A stretch of DNA of 64,000 bases from an uncultured Lachnospiraceae bacterium. GTDB lineage: Bacteria > Bacillota > Clostridia > Lachnospirales > Lachnospiraceae. The stretch covers positions 1-64,000 of the forward strand of contig CALWES010000004.1 in the NCBI GenBank assembly GCA_944377405.1. The letters are read 5' to 3'. Positions 50,048-59,384 of the stretch are shown here, piece by piece (the stretch's first letter is position 1; each line of letters opens with the position of its first letter). The notes under the pieces were generated by a model. It did no database searches and had not been told where the DNA came from. It worked only from the letters and a program-made list of their open reading frames with translations. Position numbers and translations under genes: made by a program.

Positions 50048-52114
50048 ATGGAAGAAAATATATATAGATGGCAGGAAGAATACGGGGAGCGCTACCAGCT
50101 GGCGCGGGACCGGATCCGCAGCATCAGCGGAGAAGGCGTAAGGGAGCCCTTCGGAGATTACTTCAGGACCCTTCGGGACTTCGCCCTGCTGGCCCTGTCC
50201 GAGTACGAGGACCAGAAGGCCACTGCGGAGATCAACCGGAAGCTCTACCAGGATCTGGAGCCGGAGCACTATGCCGCCTCCTACGGGAATCCTGCCTGTG
50301 CCCTGTCCCGTCTGGGGGAGGAGTACGGACCGCTGCTTTCCGCCTGGTACCGGGAGATGCGGGGACTGATTCCCTTCGCTTACGAGAAAAACATAAAAGA
50401 TATTACGGTTATACTTGAAACCTTCATACAGTTATACAACGAATTCGAATATCCTGATACGAACGATGGGCCTACACCGGAGCAGCTTCAGGATATTTTC
50501 TATTCCTATCTGTACGATTACTGCAGCGAGTTTACGGAGGCAGACCTTCAGGCCGGCCTGGAGCCCGCGGACAGCCTTGCCCGAAGGATCCTGATGGAGT
50601 CGGATCTTTCGGACCTTTCCTACCTGTACCGGTACGGAGAGTGGGTGACGGAGTCGGAGCTTGGAACGGCGGAGCTTCTCAACAGCCTCAGCGAGGAGGA
50701 GATCTGCTCCATGGCAAGGGCCTATACAGAAGGGTATCTGATGGGCTTCCGCCGGGCCGGGAAGGACCTGAGCCGCAAATCCACGGTGCGTGTCTATCTG
50801 CCCCTGGGCTTTGAGCGTTTTATGCGGAAGGCGGTGGAGTATTTTGAAGAGGCGGGGCTGACCCCCATCTTCTTCCGGAATCCTGTACATCTGATCAACA
50901 GAGGCTTTGCCGGCAATGTAAAACCAGGTTTTTACGGAGCCGTAAACGAGCAGTTTGAATATGACCATAAGGACGATCTGGCCCTCTTCATGGGGGACAG
51001 GATGAAGGCGGAAAAGCTCAGGAGCCTTAAGGAGGCCTATCATGCCCACAGGGAGGCTGCGGCAGCCTGCTCCGGCAATGCCTGCGTGGAGATCTTCGGC
51101 GCGCCGGGCTTTGCCCCGGAGGAGAGACCCGGCAGGATACAGTTTTCCGGCCGCAGGGAGCATCTCTTCCGGAAGCTGCGGCAGGAAAAGCGGGAGATGG
51201 ACGAGAGCTTCCTTCCAGAAGGAGAGACCAGCTTCACCATCATCGCCTGGCCAAGGCCTGAGGTGGCAGAGGATCAGGAGAGCTACCGCAGGATCTTCCG
51301 GGAGGTGATCGCCCTCAATACCCTGCCGGAGGACCGGTACCGGGAGATCCAGCAGACCCTCATCGATGCCCTGGACCGGGCAGAGCGGGTGGAGATCCGG
51401 GGAAGGGGAGAGAACCGTACGGACCTGACCGTCAGGCTCCGGCCCCTGCAGGACCCGGAGAAGGAGACAAACTTCGAGAATTGCCTTGCAGACGTGAACA
51501 TTCCCGTGGGAGAGGTCTTCACCTCGCCGGTGCTTTCCGGCACCGAGGGGACCCTGCATGTGGGAAGGGCCTATATCTCCGGATATTGCCTGAAGGATCT
51601 GTACCTTCATTTTAAGGGAGGACGGGTCACGGATTACGGCTGCGGAAACGGCGCTTCTCCCGAGGAGGGGAAGCGGCTTGTGGAGCAGGTGGTATTCCGG
51701 GGACAGACAGAGCTTCCCATGGGAGAATTTGCCATCGGCACCAATACCACGGCCTACGCCCTGGGGGAGCGTTACGGCATCTCCGACAGGCTTCCGGTGC
51801 TCATTGCGGAAAAGACGGGCCCCCATTTTGCAGTAGGGGATACCTGCTATGCCCATGAGGAGGATCTTATCACCTATAATCCCGACGGAAAGGCCATAAC
51901 CGCCCGTTCCAACGAATGTGCGGACCTTCGGAACAGTGAGCCGGAGAAGGCCTATTTCCATGTCCATACGGACATCACCCTCCCCTACGGCGAGCTGGAC
52001 CTGCTTCAGGGGATCGATCCCGAGGGCCGCAGGACAGACATCATCCGGGAGGGCAGATTCGTGCTGCCGGGGACGGAGGAGCTGAACAGGCCCCTGGAAG
52101 CGCTTTCAGAATAA
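50048..52114 (+). CDS. M29-type aminopeptidase with long N-terminal extension
   Basis: 688 residues. The C-terminal half is an M29 (AmpS/PepS-type) metalloaminopeptidase. Metal-ligand segments are P-V-G-E-V-F-T-S-P, M-G-E-F-A-I-G-T-N, the His in K-T-G-P-H-F-A-V-G-D-T and the H-V-H-T-D of the final block. Standard M29 enzymes have about 400-410 residues. Here roughly 280 extra residues, helical and acidic, precede the catalytic fold, with no signal peptide or membrane segment. It would remove N-terminal residues from peptides in the cytosol. AAGGAG is well placed. A TGA-spaced lipoprotein gene follows. Confidence 0.8.
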   Translation: MEENIYRWQEEYGERYQLARDRIRSISGEGVREPFGDYFRTLRDFALLALSEYEDQKATAEINRKLYQDLEPEHYAASYGNPACALSRLGEEYGPLLSAWYREMRGLIPFAYEKNIKDITVILETFIQLYNEFEYPDTNDGPTPEQLQDIFYSYLYDYCSEFTEADLQAGLEPADSLARRILMESDLSDLSYLYRYGEWVTESELGTAELLNSLSEEEICSMARAYTEGYLMGFRRAGKDLSRKSTVRVYLPLGFERFMRKAVEYFEEAGLTPIFFRNPVHLINRGFAGNVKPGFYGAVNEQFEYDHKDDLALFMGDRMKAEKLRSLKEAYHAHREAAAACSGNACVEIFGAPGFAPEERPGRIQFSGRREHLFRKLRQEKREMDESFLPEGETSFTIIAWPRPEVAEDQESYRRIFREVIALNTLPEDRYREIQQTLIDALDRAERVEIRGRGENRTDLTVRLRPLQDPEKETNFENCLADVNIPVGEVFTSPVLSGTEGTLHVGRAYISGYCLKDLYLHFKGGRVTDYGCGNGASPEEGKRLVEQVVFRGQTELPMGEFAIGTNTTAYALGERYGISDRLPVLIAEKTGPHFAVGDTCYAHEEDLITYNPDGKAITARSNECADLRNSEPEKAYFHVHTDITLPYGELDLLQGIDPEGRRTDIIREGRFVLPGTEELNRPLEALSE

Positions 52115-52157
52115 AGCTTTCCGGAACAAAGACATAAAAGCAAAGGAACCAGAACAT

Positions 52158-52907
52158 ATGAGGAAGAAAATAAAAGGACATCAGATGGCGGCAGTGGCTC
52201 TTTGCGGTCTGCTGCTGGCAGCCCAGGGCTGCGGAAAGACAGAGGAGACGGCTCCCGCAGCGGAAACTGCGGCGGAGGAGACCGCAGCCTCCGAAGAGAC
52301 CCAGGAGGAAGCAGAGGAAACGGAGGCTCCCCAGGAAGAGACCATGGAGGCGGAGACCCAGGAGGAGACGGAATCTCCGGAGCCGGAGACCATCCAGTCC
52401 GACGAGACCTATCCCGGCACCATGGCAGCGGCTGAGGAGGACAGCACCTTCCAGTATGGCGTCATGTACGCTACGGTGGTGGATGTGCAGAAGGAGGAGG
52501 ACGGCTCCACCCTTTACAGCCTTCAGGACAGCAACGACCCGGAAAATGTATGGACCCTGTCCTCCCTGGATATCGGATCCATCTCCACGGAGATGGAAAG
52601 GGGAAGCGCGGCAGCCTTCCTGTTCTCCGGAGACATTATCCAGGACCCGGAAAATGTATATTTCATCGCGGCAGTTCCCTCTGCCGCATATCACCTCGGC
52701 ATGACGGAGGGTGTTACGGAAAGCAATATGATGAGTGCCTTTACCGTAAGCACCGACAGCGGAGAGACCTTCACCTTCATCAAGGATAACTGTCAGATCC
52801 AGGAAGGCGCCATGAGCCGCAGTGCCGGAGACCGGGTACGGGTCTACTATGCCTACAGCGAGCTTGAGGAGATCTATTATCCGCTGCAGGTATTTGCCGC
52901 AGAGTAA
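52158..52907 (+). CDS. Predicted lipoprotein with acidic linker
   Basis: 249 residues. The signal sequence ends in a lipobox (L-L-A-A-Q-G-C, Cys25). Residues 27-85 are an extreme Glu/Thr/Ala/Pro stretch, a flexible spacer holding the domain away from the membrane. The globular part (about 95-249) reads as beta strands (Y-A-T-V-V-D-V-Q...R-V-R-V-Y-Y-A-Y), like an OB- or DUF-type barrel, but I do not recognise a family. It precedes a D,D-carboxypeptidase gene, so an envelope role is plausible. Confidence 0.7.
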   Translation: MRKKIKGHQMAAVALCGLLLAAQGCGKTEETAPAAETAAEETAASEETQEEAEETEAPQEETMEAETQEETESPEPETIQSDETYPGTMAAAEEDSTFQYGVMYATVVDVQKEEDGSTLYSLQDSNDPENVWTLSSLDIGSISTEMERGSAAAFLFSGDIIQDPENVYFIAAVPSAAYHLGMTEGVTESNMMSAFTVSTDSGETFTFIKDNCQIQEGAMSRSAGDRVRVYYAYSELEEIYYPLQVFAAE

Positions 52908-52940
52908 ATGCTTTTTGTCTGAAGGAATGGTAGTAATAGA

Positions 52941-54359
52941 ATGAGCAATACGATCCGAAATCTGCTGCGCCGTCTGGGAGCGCTTTTCTGTGCCGGGATA
53001 CTGGCCCTGGGGCTTGTGCCCCAGTCGGGGCTGATGGTGGCCCGGGCCGCCGTGGCCTGGCCTTCCCTGCCGGAATCCGTCAATGCGGGATCCGCCATCT
53101 GTATGGATGCGGATACGGGAGCGATCCTTTATGGGAAAAACATCAATGTGACCCATTATCCCGCTTCCATCACGAAGATCATGACAGCCCTTCTGGTGCT
53201 GGAAAACTGCAGCATGGACGAGACGGTGACCTTTTCCCAGACAGCAGTCTCCGATCTGGAGCCCGGGGCCGTGACGGCCTTTACCTCCGCAGGGGATCAG
53301 CTGTCGGTGAAGGACTGTCTTTACGCCCTTCTGTTCCGTTCCGCAAATGAGGTGGCCAACGCCCTGGCAGAGCATGTGGCAGGCAGCGTCAGCGCTTTTG
53401 CGGACATGATGAACCAGCGGGCGGCGGAGCTTGGCTGCAGGAACACCCACTTCGTGAATCCCAACGGCCTGAATGATCCGGATCACTATACCACAGCCTA
53501 TGATATGGCCCTGATCGCCAGGGCCTGCATGGAAAATCCGGCTTTTCTGGAGCTGGAATCCGTGGACAGCTATACCATCGGCCCCACCCAGAAACGGCCC
53601 AACGGCCTGACGGTGACCCTGGGCCATAAGATGAAGCGCAGCGGCACCGCCTATACGGACAGCCGGGTGGTCTCCGGAAAGACCGGCTTTACCAGCAGCG
53701 CGGGAAATACCCTGGTGACCATGGCGGAGGATCAGGGCAGACGTCTTGTGGCAGTGGTGCTGCAGGACCGGAACCCCATGCACTATACGGATACCAAGGC
53801 TATGCTGGACCTTGGATTTTCCTCCTTTGAAAATGTGGACGCAAGCGATTTCTTCGACGCGGACGCAGTGGAAGCCCAGCTGATCACGGACGGAGTCATC
53901 CCCCAGGGAGAGGGGGCCAACCATCTGGAGACAGACCGGAAGCTTCAGGTATCCCTGCCCTACGGAGCCTCTGCGGCAGACCTTACCAGCGACTATGAAT
54001 ACAACCTTCTGGGGAATGCCCCGGAGGACGCCGTGGCTTCCCTGAAGCTTTCCTACGGGGACCATACGGCGGGTGAATTTTTCGTGCTCAACTCCAGGGA
54101 GTCGAACCTCAGCATCCTGGATGTATCCACCCCGGCCAAGGTGGCCATCGTCAGCATCTCCCTGGCTTCCGTAGTGGGCGTCATCGCCTTCTTCGCTCTG
54201 GGGGGAGGCACCGCATGGCACGTCCACAATGTGCGGGTGGAGAAGAAACGGATGGAGCGCATGCACAGACGGCGCAGACGCCGCCTGGAGGCCATGGGCC
54301 TTTCCGAGGAGGAATTCCGGGAGATCGTGGACCGGTACAGAAAACACGATAAGCTATAA
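52941..54359 (+). CDS. D-alanyl-D-alanine carboxypeptidase (S11, DacA/PBP5-like)
   Basis: 472 residues. An N-terminal signal sequence (about 1-37) is followed by the S11 penicillin-binding domain: S76-I-T-K79, the S-A-N triad in R-S-A-N-E-V-A-N, and K-T-G in S-G-K-T-G-F-T. A small beta domain follows. A hydrophobic helix at about 395-418 plus a basic tail anchors the protein, differing from the amphipathic anchor of E. coli PBP5. It trims the terminal D-Ala from peptidoglycan stem peptides outside the cell. Confidence 0.92.
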   Translation: MSNTIRNLLRRLGALFCAGILALGLVPQSGLMVARAAVAWPSLPESVNAGSAICMDADTGAILYGKNINVTHYPASITKIMTALLVLENCSMDETVTFSQTAVSDLEPGAVTAFTSAGDQLSVKDCLYALLFRSANEVANALAEHVAGSVSAFADMMNQRAAELGCRNTHFVNPNGLNDPDHYTTAYDMALIARACMENPAFLELESVDSYTIGPTQKRPNGLTVTLGHKMKRSGTAYTDSRVVSGKTGFTSSAGNTLVTMAEDQGRRLVAVVLQDRNPMHYTDTKAMLDLGFSSFENVDASDFFDADAVEAQLITDGVIPQGEGANHLETDRKLQVSLPYGASAADLTSDYEYNLLGNAPEDAVASLKLSYGDHTAGEFFVLNSRESNLSILDVSTPAKVAIVSISLASVVGVIAFFALGGGTAWHVHNVRVEKKRMERMHRRRRRRLEAMGLSEEEFREIVDRYRKHDKL

Positions 54360-54386
54360 AAATGTAATCAGCGGGAGATATGCCGG

Positions 54387-54836
54387 ATGAAGGAAAAATG
54401 GAAGAAGATCCTGAACTATGAGACCGTTTCCTACGTGGTAGCAGGGGTGCTGACCACGGCGGTGGACTATATCGTTTTTGCCCTGGTCAATGAGGGCATG
54501 CAGAGGAGCGGACATTTTTCCGAAAACACCGCCATCATGACCGCAACGGTCCTGGCCTGGTTCTGTGCGGTGGTCTTTGCCTATATCACCAACAAGCTCC
54601 TGGTGTTCCGGAACTACCGCTTTGCCCCCTCCTATCTTGCAAAGGAGGCTGCCGGCTTCTTTGCTGCCCGGCTCATCAGCGGCATCATCACCATCCTTCT
54701 GATGTGGATCATGACGGACCTTGGCAGCATCAACGAATACATTGCCAAGATCCTGACCTCAGCCTTCAACCTTGTTTTCAACTATGTTGCCAGCAAGCTC
54801 TGGATCTTCAAAAAGGCGGAAAAGAATGAACGGTAA
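54387..54836 (+). CDS. GtrA-family membrane protein
   Basis: 149 residues with four hydrophobic helices and the family pattern Y-V-V-A-G-V-L-T-T-A-V-D-Y...F-A-Y-I-T-N-K-L-L-V-F...N-Y-V-A-S-K-L-W-I-F. GtrA proteins are thought to flip or present polyprenyl-phosphate-linked sugars. The GtrB-like transferase at 7.97 kb is a candidate partner, though distant. The end overlaps the next gene, a YfhO-type protein, by 11 bp; that pairing suggests one glycosylation system. Confidence 0.88.
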   Translation: MKEKWKKILNYETVSYVVAGVLTTAVDYIVFALVNEGMQRSGHFSENTAIMTATVLAWFCAVVFAYITNKLLVFRNYRFAPSYLAKEAAGFFAARLISGIITILLMWIMTDLGSINEYIAKILTSAFNLVFNYVASKLWIFKKAEKNER

Positions 54837-57789
54837 AAACATGGAAATGGAAAATCTGTACGGGGAGAGGAGGAGCGGAAGCTTTTTCCGCTCCCCGATG
54901 GCGGCCTATGGGGCGGGCTTTTTCGGACCGGTGCTGATCCTTGTGACGGTACTGATCTGTAACGGCGTGTTCCCCTTCGGGGAGGAGTGCTTCCTCCGGA
55001 CGGATATGTATCACCAGTATGCTCCCTTTTTCTCGGAGCTCCAGGAGAAGCTCCGCACCGGCGGTTCCCTGCTTTACAGCTGGGACGTGGGACTGGGAGT
55101 CAACTTTACGGCCCTCTATGCCTACTATCTGGCCAGCCCCTTGAACTGGCTTGTGATCTTCTGTCCCAAGGCCTATATCATCGAGTTCATGACGGTGATG
55201 GTGGTGGGAAAGCTGGGCCTTGCGGGCCTTTCCATGACCTGGTACCTGCGGAACCGGTTCCGGACCCGGGACTTCGGCACCGCCTTCTTCGGCATCTTCT
55301 ATGCCCTTTCCGGCTATATGGCAGCCTATTACTGGAACCTCATGTGGCTGGACTGCATCATTCTGTTCCCCCTGATCGTAAGGGGACTGGAGCTTCTGGT
55401 GGAGGAGAAGCGGGGGGCTCTTTATGCCGGGACCCTGGGACTCAGCATCCTGTCCAACTACTATATCTCCATTATGACCTGCCTGTTCCTGGTGATCTAT
55501 TTCCTGGCCCTGAATATCCTGCATAAGCCGGAGAGCTTCCCGGCCTTCCTGGGCAGGTGCCTGCGCTTTGCAGCCTGCAGCCTTCTGGCCGGAGGCCTTG
55601 CGGCGGTGCTCCTTTTCCCGGAGATCGCGGCCCTGACCTATACGGCTTCCTATAAGTTCAGCTTCCCCCAGACCGTCACCCAGTATTTTACGATCATCGA
55701 CATGCTGGCCCGGCATCTTGTGGGAGTGGAGACGGAGCAGGGGCTCAACCACTGGCCCAACATCTACTGCGGCACCGCTGTGCTGCTGCTCTTTGCCCTG
55801 TATCTGTCCACGGCCCGGATCCGCCTGAAGGAAAAGGCCGTGTATGTAGGGCTTCTGCTCTTCTTTTTGCTGAGCTTTTCCATCAATGTACTGAACTTTA
55901 TCTGGCACGGCCTTCACTATCCCAATTCCCTGCCGGCCCGCCAGTCCTATATCTATATCTTCCTGGCCCTGTTTGTGGGCTATCGGGCCTACATGCACCT
56001 GGGGAGCCTGGGGGCGCGGCGCCTGGGCAGGGCTTTTCTGCTGACAGCGGGCTTCGTGCTCCTGTGTCAGAAGCTGATCACGGCGGAACATTTCCAGTTC
56101 TGGGTATTTTATGTGAGCCTCCTGCTCCTGGCCCTTTACGGGCTTCTGATCTATCTTTGGAGGAGGAAGGTTTTAAGGAGAGGGACTGTGACGCTTCTGG
56201 CCCTCTGCCTGGTGCTTGGAGAGGCGGCGGCCAACACGGCCCTTACCTCCATCACCACCACCTCCCGGAAGGCCTATACGGAGGACAATGAAAATGTCCG
56301 GGCCCTGGTGGACAGTCTGTTCCCCACCAGCGAGTTCTTCCGGGTGGAGAAGATCACCAGGAAAACGAAGAATGACGGCGCCTGGATGAATTTCCCCTCC
56401 GTATCCCTGTTTTCCTCCATGGCAAACGCGGACTGCACCGCCTTCTTCAAGGCCCTGGGCTGCGAGGCATCCACCAACGCCTACAGCATCACCGGCTCCA
56501 CCCCCTTTGTGAACATGCTCTTTTCCGTAAAATACGGGATCTACAACAGCCCCCAGGAAAACGGGGAGGAGAAGCGCTTCATCGAGAGCATGGGGGAATC
56601 CTACCTTTATGAAAATAATTATTCCCTGCCCCTGGGCTTTGTAATGCCTGAGGGGATGAAGGACCGCTGGGTCCAGGATATGGACAACCCGGCCCTGGTA
56701 CAGGACGCCCTCTGCGATGTTCTGGGGACCCGGGCCCTGCTGGTGCCAAACGAGGAGCTCCCCAGCGAGTCAGGAGAGGACCTGGCGGTGACCCTGGGCC
56801 AGTCCGGGGAATACTATGCCTTTGTAACCAATCCCCAGGTAAAGAAGGTCAGCGTCACCTGGAAGGGCCAGACTCAGACCTTCGACAATGTGGACAGGGG
56901 CTACTTTATCGAGCTGGGCCACTGCAATGCGGGGGAATTCGTCTCCATGAAATCGGAGACCAGCGGCCAGGCCATGGAGGCCCAGATCTACCGTTTTGAT
57001 TATGAAGCCTTAAGGGAGGTCTGGTACAGGCTCTCCCAGTATCCTCTGGAGCTGAGCGTCTGGGAGGACAGCCGGATCATGGGTACCGTACAGGTGAACC
57101 CGGAGCGCATGGGCTATCAGGGGGACAGTGCCCCCCTCTTCCTCAGCATCCCCTATGACAGCGGCTGGACAGCCTATGTGGACGGCAGACAGGTCCCCAC
57201 GGAGAAGGCCTTCGATACCTTCCTGTGTCTGGAGCTTCCGGAAGGGACCCATACGGTGGAGCTTCGCTTCATGCCCACGGGCCTTCGGGAGGGAGCAGCC
57301 CTGTCAGGCATCTGCCTTGTGCTGCTGATCCTTCTGGCCCTTCTGGACAGAAGGCGGAAGAAGCTCGGCATAAGAGAAGAGGCACTGTCCGGGGAATACC
57401 CGGAGGACTCTGAGGAATACTTCCCTGAGGGAGAGGACCGGGCGGCCCGGTATTTCCTGAAGGATGATCCGGAACCGGAGCCCCGGGAGGCGGCCATGGA
57501 ACCGGAGGAAACAGCCCCCGGGGAAGATGCGGCCCCGGAGGAAGCCCTGGCCCCGGAGGAGGATCCGGAGCCGGGAGAGGATGAGCTCCTGGAGGTATTC
57601 GGCCAGGCAGGAGGGAAGCAGGACATCCTTCAGATGCTGTCGGACCTTGAGGACAGGGAGCTGCCGGAAAAAGCTCCGGAGCAGGAACCGGAAGGCCCCG
57701 GACCGGATCCGGAGCCGGAAACGGATGAACTGGAGCGCCTGATCAGGGCACTTGAGACAAAGGGCGGACAGGAGGAAAAACAGGTATGA
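54826..57789 (+). CDS. YfhO-type membrane glycosyltransferase with acidic tail
   Basis: 987 residues. The first ~460 are multi-pass membrane (10 or more helices) of the YfhO/GT-C type, with R-T-D-M-Y-H-Q-Y-A-P-F and S-W-D-V-G-L-G-V-N in the first outer loop, typical of the family. A large extracytoplasmic domain follows (about 480-820), then a membrane helix near 835. In Bacillus and Listeria, YfhO works with GtrA/CsbB-like proteins to add sugars to teichoic acids outside the cell. The last ~130 residues are Pro/Glu/Asp-rich, an unusual addition for this family. Start at 54826 (AAGGCGG site), not the longer frame at 54772. Confidence 0.85.
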   Translation: MNGKNMEMENLYGERRSGSFFRSPMAAYGAGFFGPVLILVTVLICNGVFPFGEECFLRTDMYHQYAPFFSELQEKLRTGGSLLYSWDVGLGVNFTALYAYYLASPLNWLVIFCPKAYIIEFMTVMVVGKLGLAGLSMTWYLRNRFRTRDFGTAFFGIFYALSGYMAAYYWNLMWLDCIILFPLIVRGLELLVEEKRGALYAGTLGLSILSNYYISIMTCLFLVIYFLALNILHKPESFPAFLGRCLRFAACSLLAGGLAAVLLFPEIAALTYTASYKFSFPQTVTQYFTIIDMLARHLVGVETEQGLNHWPNIYCGTAVLLLFALYLSTARIRLKEKAVYVGLLLFFLLSFSINVLNFIWHGLHYPNSLPARQSYIYIFLALFVGYRAYMHLGSLGARRLGRAFLLTAGFVLLCQKLITAEHFQFWVFYVSLLLLALYGLLIYLWRRKVLRRGTVTLLALCLVLGEAAANTALTSITTTSRKAYTEDNENVRALVDSLFPTSEFFRVEKITRKTKNDGAWMNFPSVSLFSSMANADCTAFFKALGCEASTNAYSITGSTPFVNMLFSVKYGIYNSPQENGEEKRFIESMGESYLYENNYSLPLGFVMPEGMKDRWVQDMDNPALVQDALCDVLGTRALLVPNEELPSESGEDLAVTLGQSGEYYAFVTNPQVKKVSVTWKGQTQTFDNVDRGYFIELGHCNAGEFVSMKSETSGQAMEAQIYRFDYEALREVWYRLSQYPLELSVWEDSRIMGTVQVNPERMGYQGDSAPLFLSIPYDSGWTAYVDGRQVPTEKAFDTFLCLELPEGTHTVELRFMPTGLREGAALSGICLVLLILLALLDRRRKKLGIREEALSGEYPEDSEEYFPEGEDRAARYFLKDDPEPEPREAAMEPEETAPGEDAAPEEALAPEEDPEPGEDELLEVFGQAGGKQDILQMLSDLEDRELPEKAPEQEPEGPGPDPEPETDELERLIRALETKGGQEEKQV

Positions 57790-58634
57790 AGGAACTGAGA
57801 GGAAAAGCCGTATCGGACAATATCCGGGAGGAGGTCCGCAGACAGGCGGAGGAGATCAGCCGGGATCTGGGAAGGAGACCGCGGCTTGTGATCCTGCGCT
57901 GCGGGGAGCAGCCTGCGGATCTGGCCTATGAGCGGAATGCCCTGAAAAAGGTACAGGACTTCGGCATGGAGGCAGTCTCCGTGGCCCTGCCTGAGGACAT
58001 CGGAGACAGCGAGTTCTTCCACCGCTTTTCAGAGCTGAATGAAGACAAGGAGGTGGACGGGATCCTGCTGATGCGCCCCCTTCCGCCCCAGCTGAACGAG
58101 GGCTTCGTCATCAGCATCATGGACGCCATGAAGGACCTGGACGGAGTAAGCCCCGTGAATGCGGCAGGGGTCTATCTGGGAACGGAGAGCTTTGCTCCCT
58201 GTACGGCGGAGGCGGTGATGGAGCTGCTTCATCATTACCGGATCCCGGTGGAGGGAAAACATGTGGTAATCCTGGGACGCTCCCAGGTGGTGGGAAGGCC
58301 CCTTTCCATGCTGCTGCTTTCGGAAAATGCCACCGTGACCATCTGCCACAGCCACACCAGGGACCTGGAGAAGCTCTGCAAAAAGGCGGACATCCTGATC
58401 TCCGCCATGGGAAAGCCGGCCTTCGTTACGGCGGATTTCCTGAAGAAGGGGGCTGTGGTCATAGACGTGGGCATGAATACGGACCAGAATGGAAAGCTCT
58501 GCGGGGACGTGGACTTTGAAAGCTGCAGCACCCGGGCAAAGGCCATCACCCCGGTGCCGGGAGGCGTAGGGGCAGTGACCACGGCGGTGCTCTGCAGGCA
58601 TCTTCTCCAGGCGGCGGGACGGGATATCCGGTAA
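57786..58634 (+). CDS. folD: Bifunctional methylene-tetrahydrofolate dehydrogenase/cyclohydrolase
   Basis: 282 residues. The catalytic lysine region (Y-E-R-N-A-L-K-K) and the G-I-L-L-M-R-P-L-P-P-Q segment form the folate site. G-R-S-Q-V-V-G-R-P-L begins the NADP-binding domain. P-V-P-G-G-V-G-A-V-T-T closes it. FolD interconverts 5,10-methylene-, methenyl- and 10-formyl-THF in one-carbon metabolism. The usual Y-x-x-x-K reads Y-x-x-x-x-x-x-K-K here and the cyclohydrolase segment Q-L-P-L-P is R-P-L-P-P, a small divergence. ATGA overlap with the upstream gene. Confidence 0.9.
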   Translation: MKELRGKAVSDNIREEVRRQAEEISRDLGRRPRLVILRCGEQPADLAYERNALKKVQDFGMEAVSVALPEDIGDSEFFHRFSELNEDKEVDGILLMRPLPPQLNEGFVISIMDAMKDLDGVSPVNAAGVYLGTESFAPCTAEAVMELLHHYRIPVEGKHVVILGRSQVVGRPLSMLLLSENATVTICHSHTRDLEKLCKKADILISAMGKPAFVTADFLKKGAVVIDVGMNTDQNGKLCGDVDFESCSTRAKAITPVPGGVGAVTTAVLCRHLLQAAGRDIR

Positions 58635-58671
58635 GGGACCCGGGAGGGGTGTGAGCCCCGTAAAAAGGGGC

Positions 58672-58771
58672 TTGCTGAAACGCCCGCCATTTTGTATAAT
58701 GAATTAGTTATCGGAAAACGGTATTCCGAGAGGCCCGGCCTCTTTCAAAAATAAGGGGAAGCGAAGCTTCC
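58672..58771 (+). promoter_or_regulatory. Consensus promoter and triple-hairpin leader of the SEC-C gene
   Basis: TTGCTG (58672-58677), 17 bp, TATAAT (58695-58700). The ~90-nt leader folds into three consecutive hairpins: TCGGAA/TTCCGA (58711-58729), AGAGGC/GCCTCT (58729-58743, followed by TTTC-AAAAA) and GGAAGC/GCTTCC (58757-58771), the last just 9 nt before the AAGGAG site. Just upstream, AGCCCC...GGGGCT (about 58654-58671) may end folD. Confidence 0.6.
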
Positions 58772-58795
58772 TGCAGGTATAAGGAGTAAATGATC

Positions 58796-59308
58796 ATGAC
58801 ATTACTGGAACAGTGGAGAAATAAAGCCTACGGCGATCAGATGGACAAGAAGGCTCAGGAGAAGCTCTGGACCGACTATTTCCTGGTGGAGAAGGGCATC
58901 TATGAGCAGCTTCTTACAGATCCCGCCCAGGTGGTAGAGGGAAGCGTAAAGGAACTGGCTGAGAAGTACGGAACGGACATTCAGACCATGACAGGCTTTC
59001 TGGACGGCATCAACGAGTCCCTGAAGGGCTATGAGAACCCCATCGAGAACATGGATGAGGACACGAAGGTCCGCATCGAGATCGATCCGGAGAAGCTCTA
59101 TTACAATATGGTGGACGCGAAGGCTACCTGGCTTTACAACCTGCCTCAGTGGGATGGGATCCTGACGGAGGAGAAGCGCAAGGAGCTTTATCACGCCTGC
59201 AAGATCTCCGGCACCGTAAAGAGAGAGGGAAGAAAGGTATACCCCAACGATCCCTGCCCCTGCGGAAGCGGAAAGAAGTACAAGAAGTGCTGCGGTAAGA
59301 ACGCATAA
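58796..59308 (+). CDS. SEC-C motif protein
   Basis: 170 residues. The C-terminus is a SEC-C zinc motif, [14 protein letters not shown], as at the end of SecA. The rest is a helical acidic domain of unknown function ([14 protein letters not shown]) common in Clostridia. Zinc binding is likely; SecB-like or ribosome contact is speculative. Two ATGs lie 6 bp apart; AAGGAG is 9 nt from the second (58796), which I chose. A near-consensus promoter suggests high expression. Confidence 0.85.
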   Translation: MTLLEQWRNKAYGDQMDKKAQEKLWTDYFLVEKGIYEQLLTDPAQVVEGSVKELAEKYGTDIQTMTGFLDGINESLKGYENPIENMDEDTKVRIEIDPEKLYYNMVDAKATWLYNLPQWDGILTEEKRKELYHACKISGTVKREGRKVYPNDPCPCGSGKKYKKCCGKNA

Positions 59309-59326
59309 TCAAACAGTTTTTCATTT

Positions 59327-59365
59327 CAGACACATCGGTGTAAGGACAGATGTGTCTGTTTCTTT
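59327..59365 (+). terminator. Terminator after the SEC-C gene
   Basis: CAGACACATC (59327-59336) pairs perfectly with GATGTGTCTG (59349-59358), followed by TTTCTTT. Confidence 0.75.
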
Positions 59366-59384
59366 GAAAGGAGACCGGAGACAG

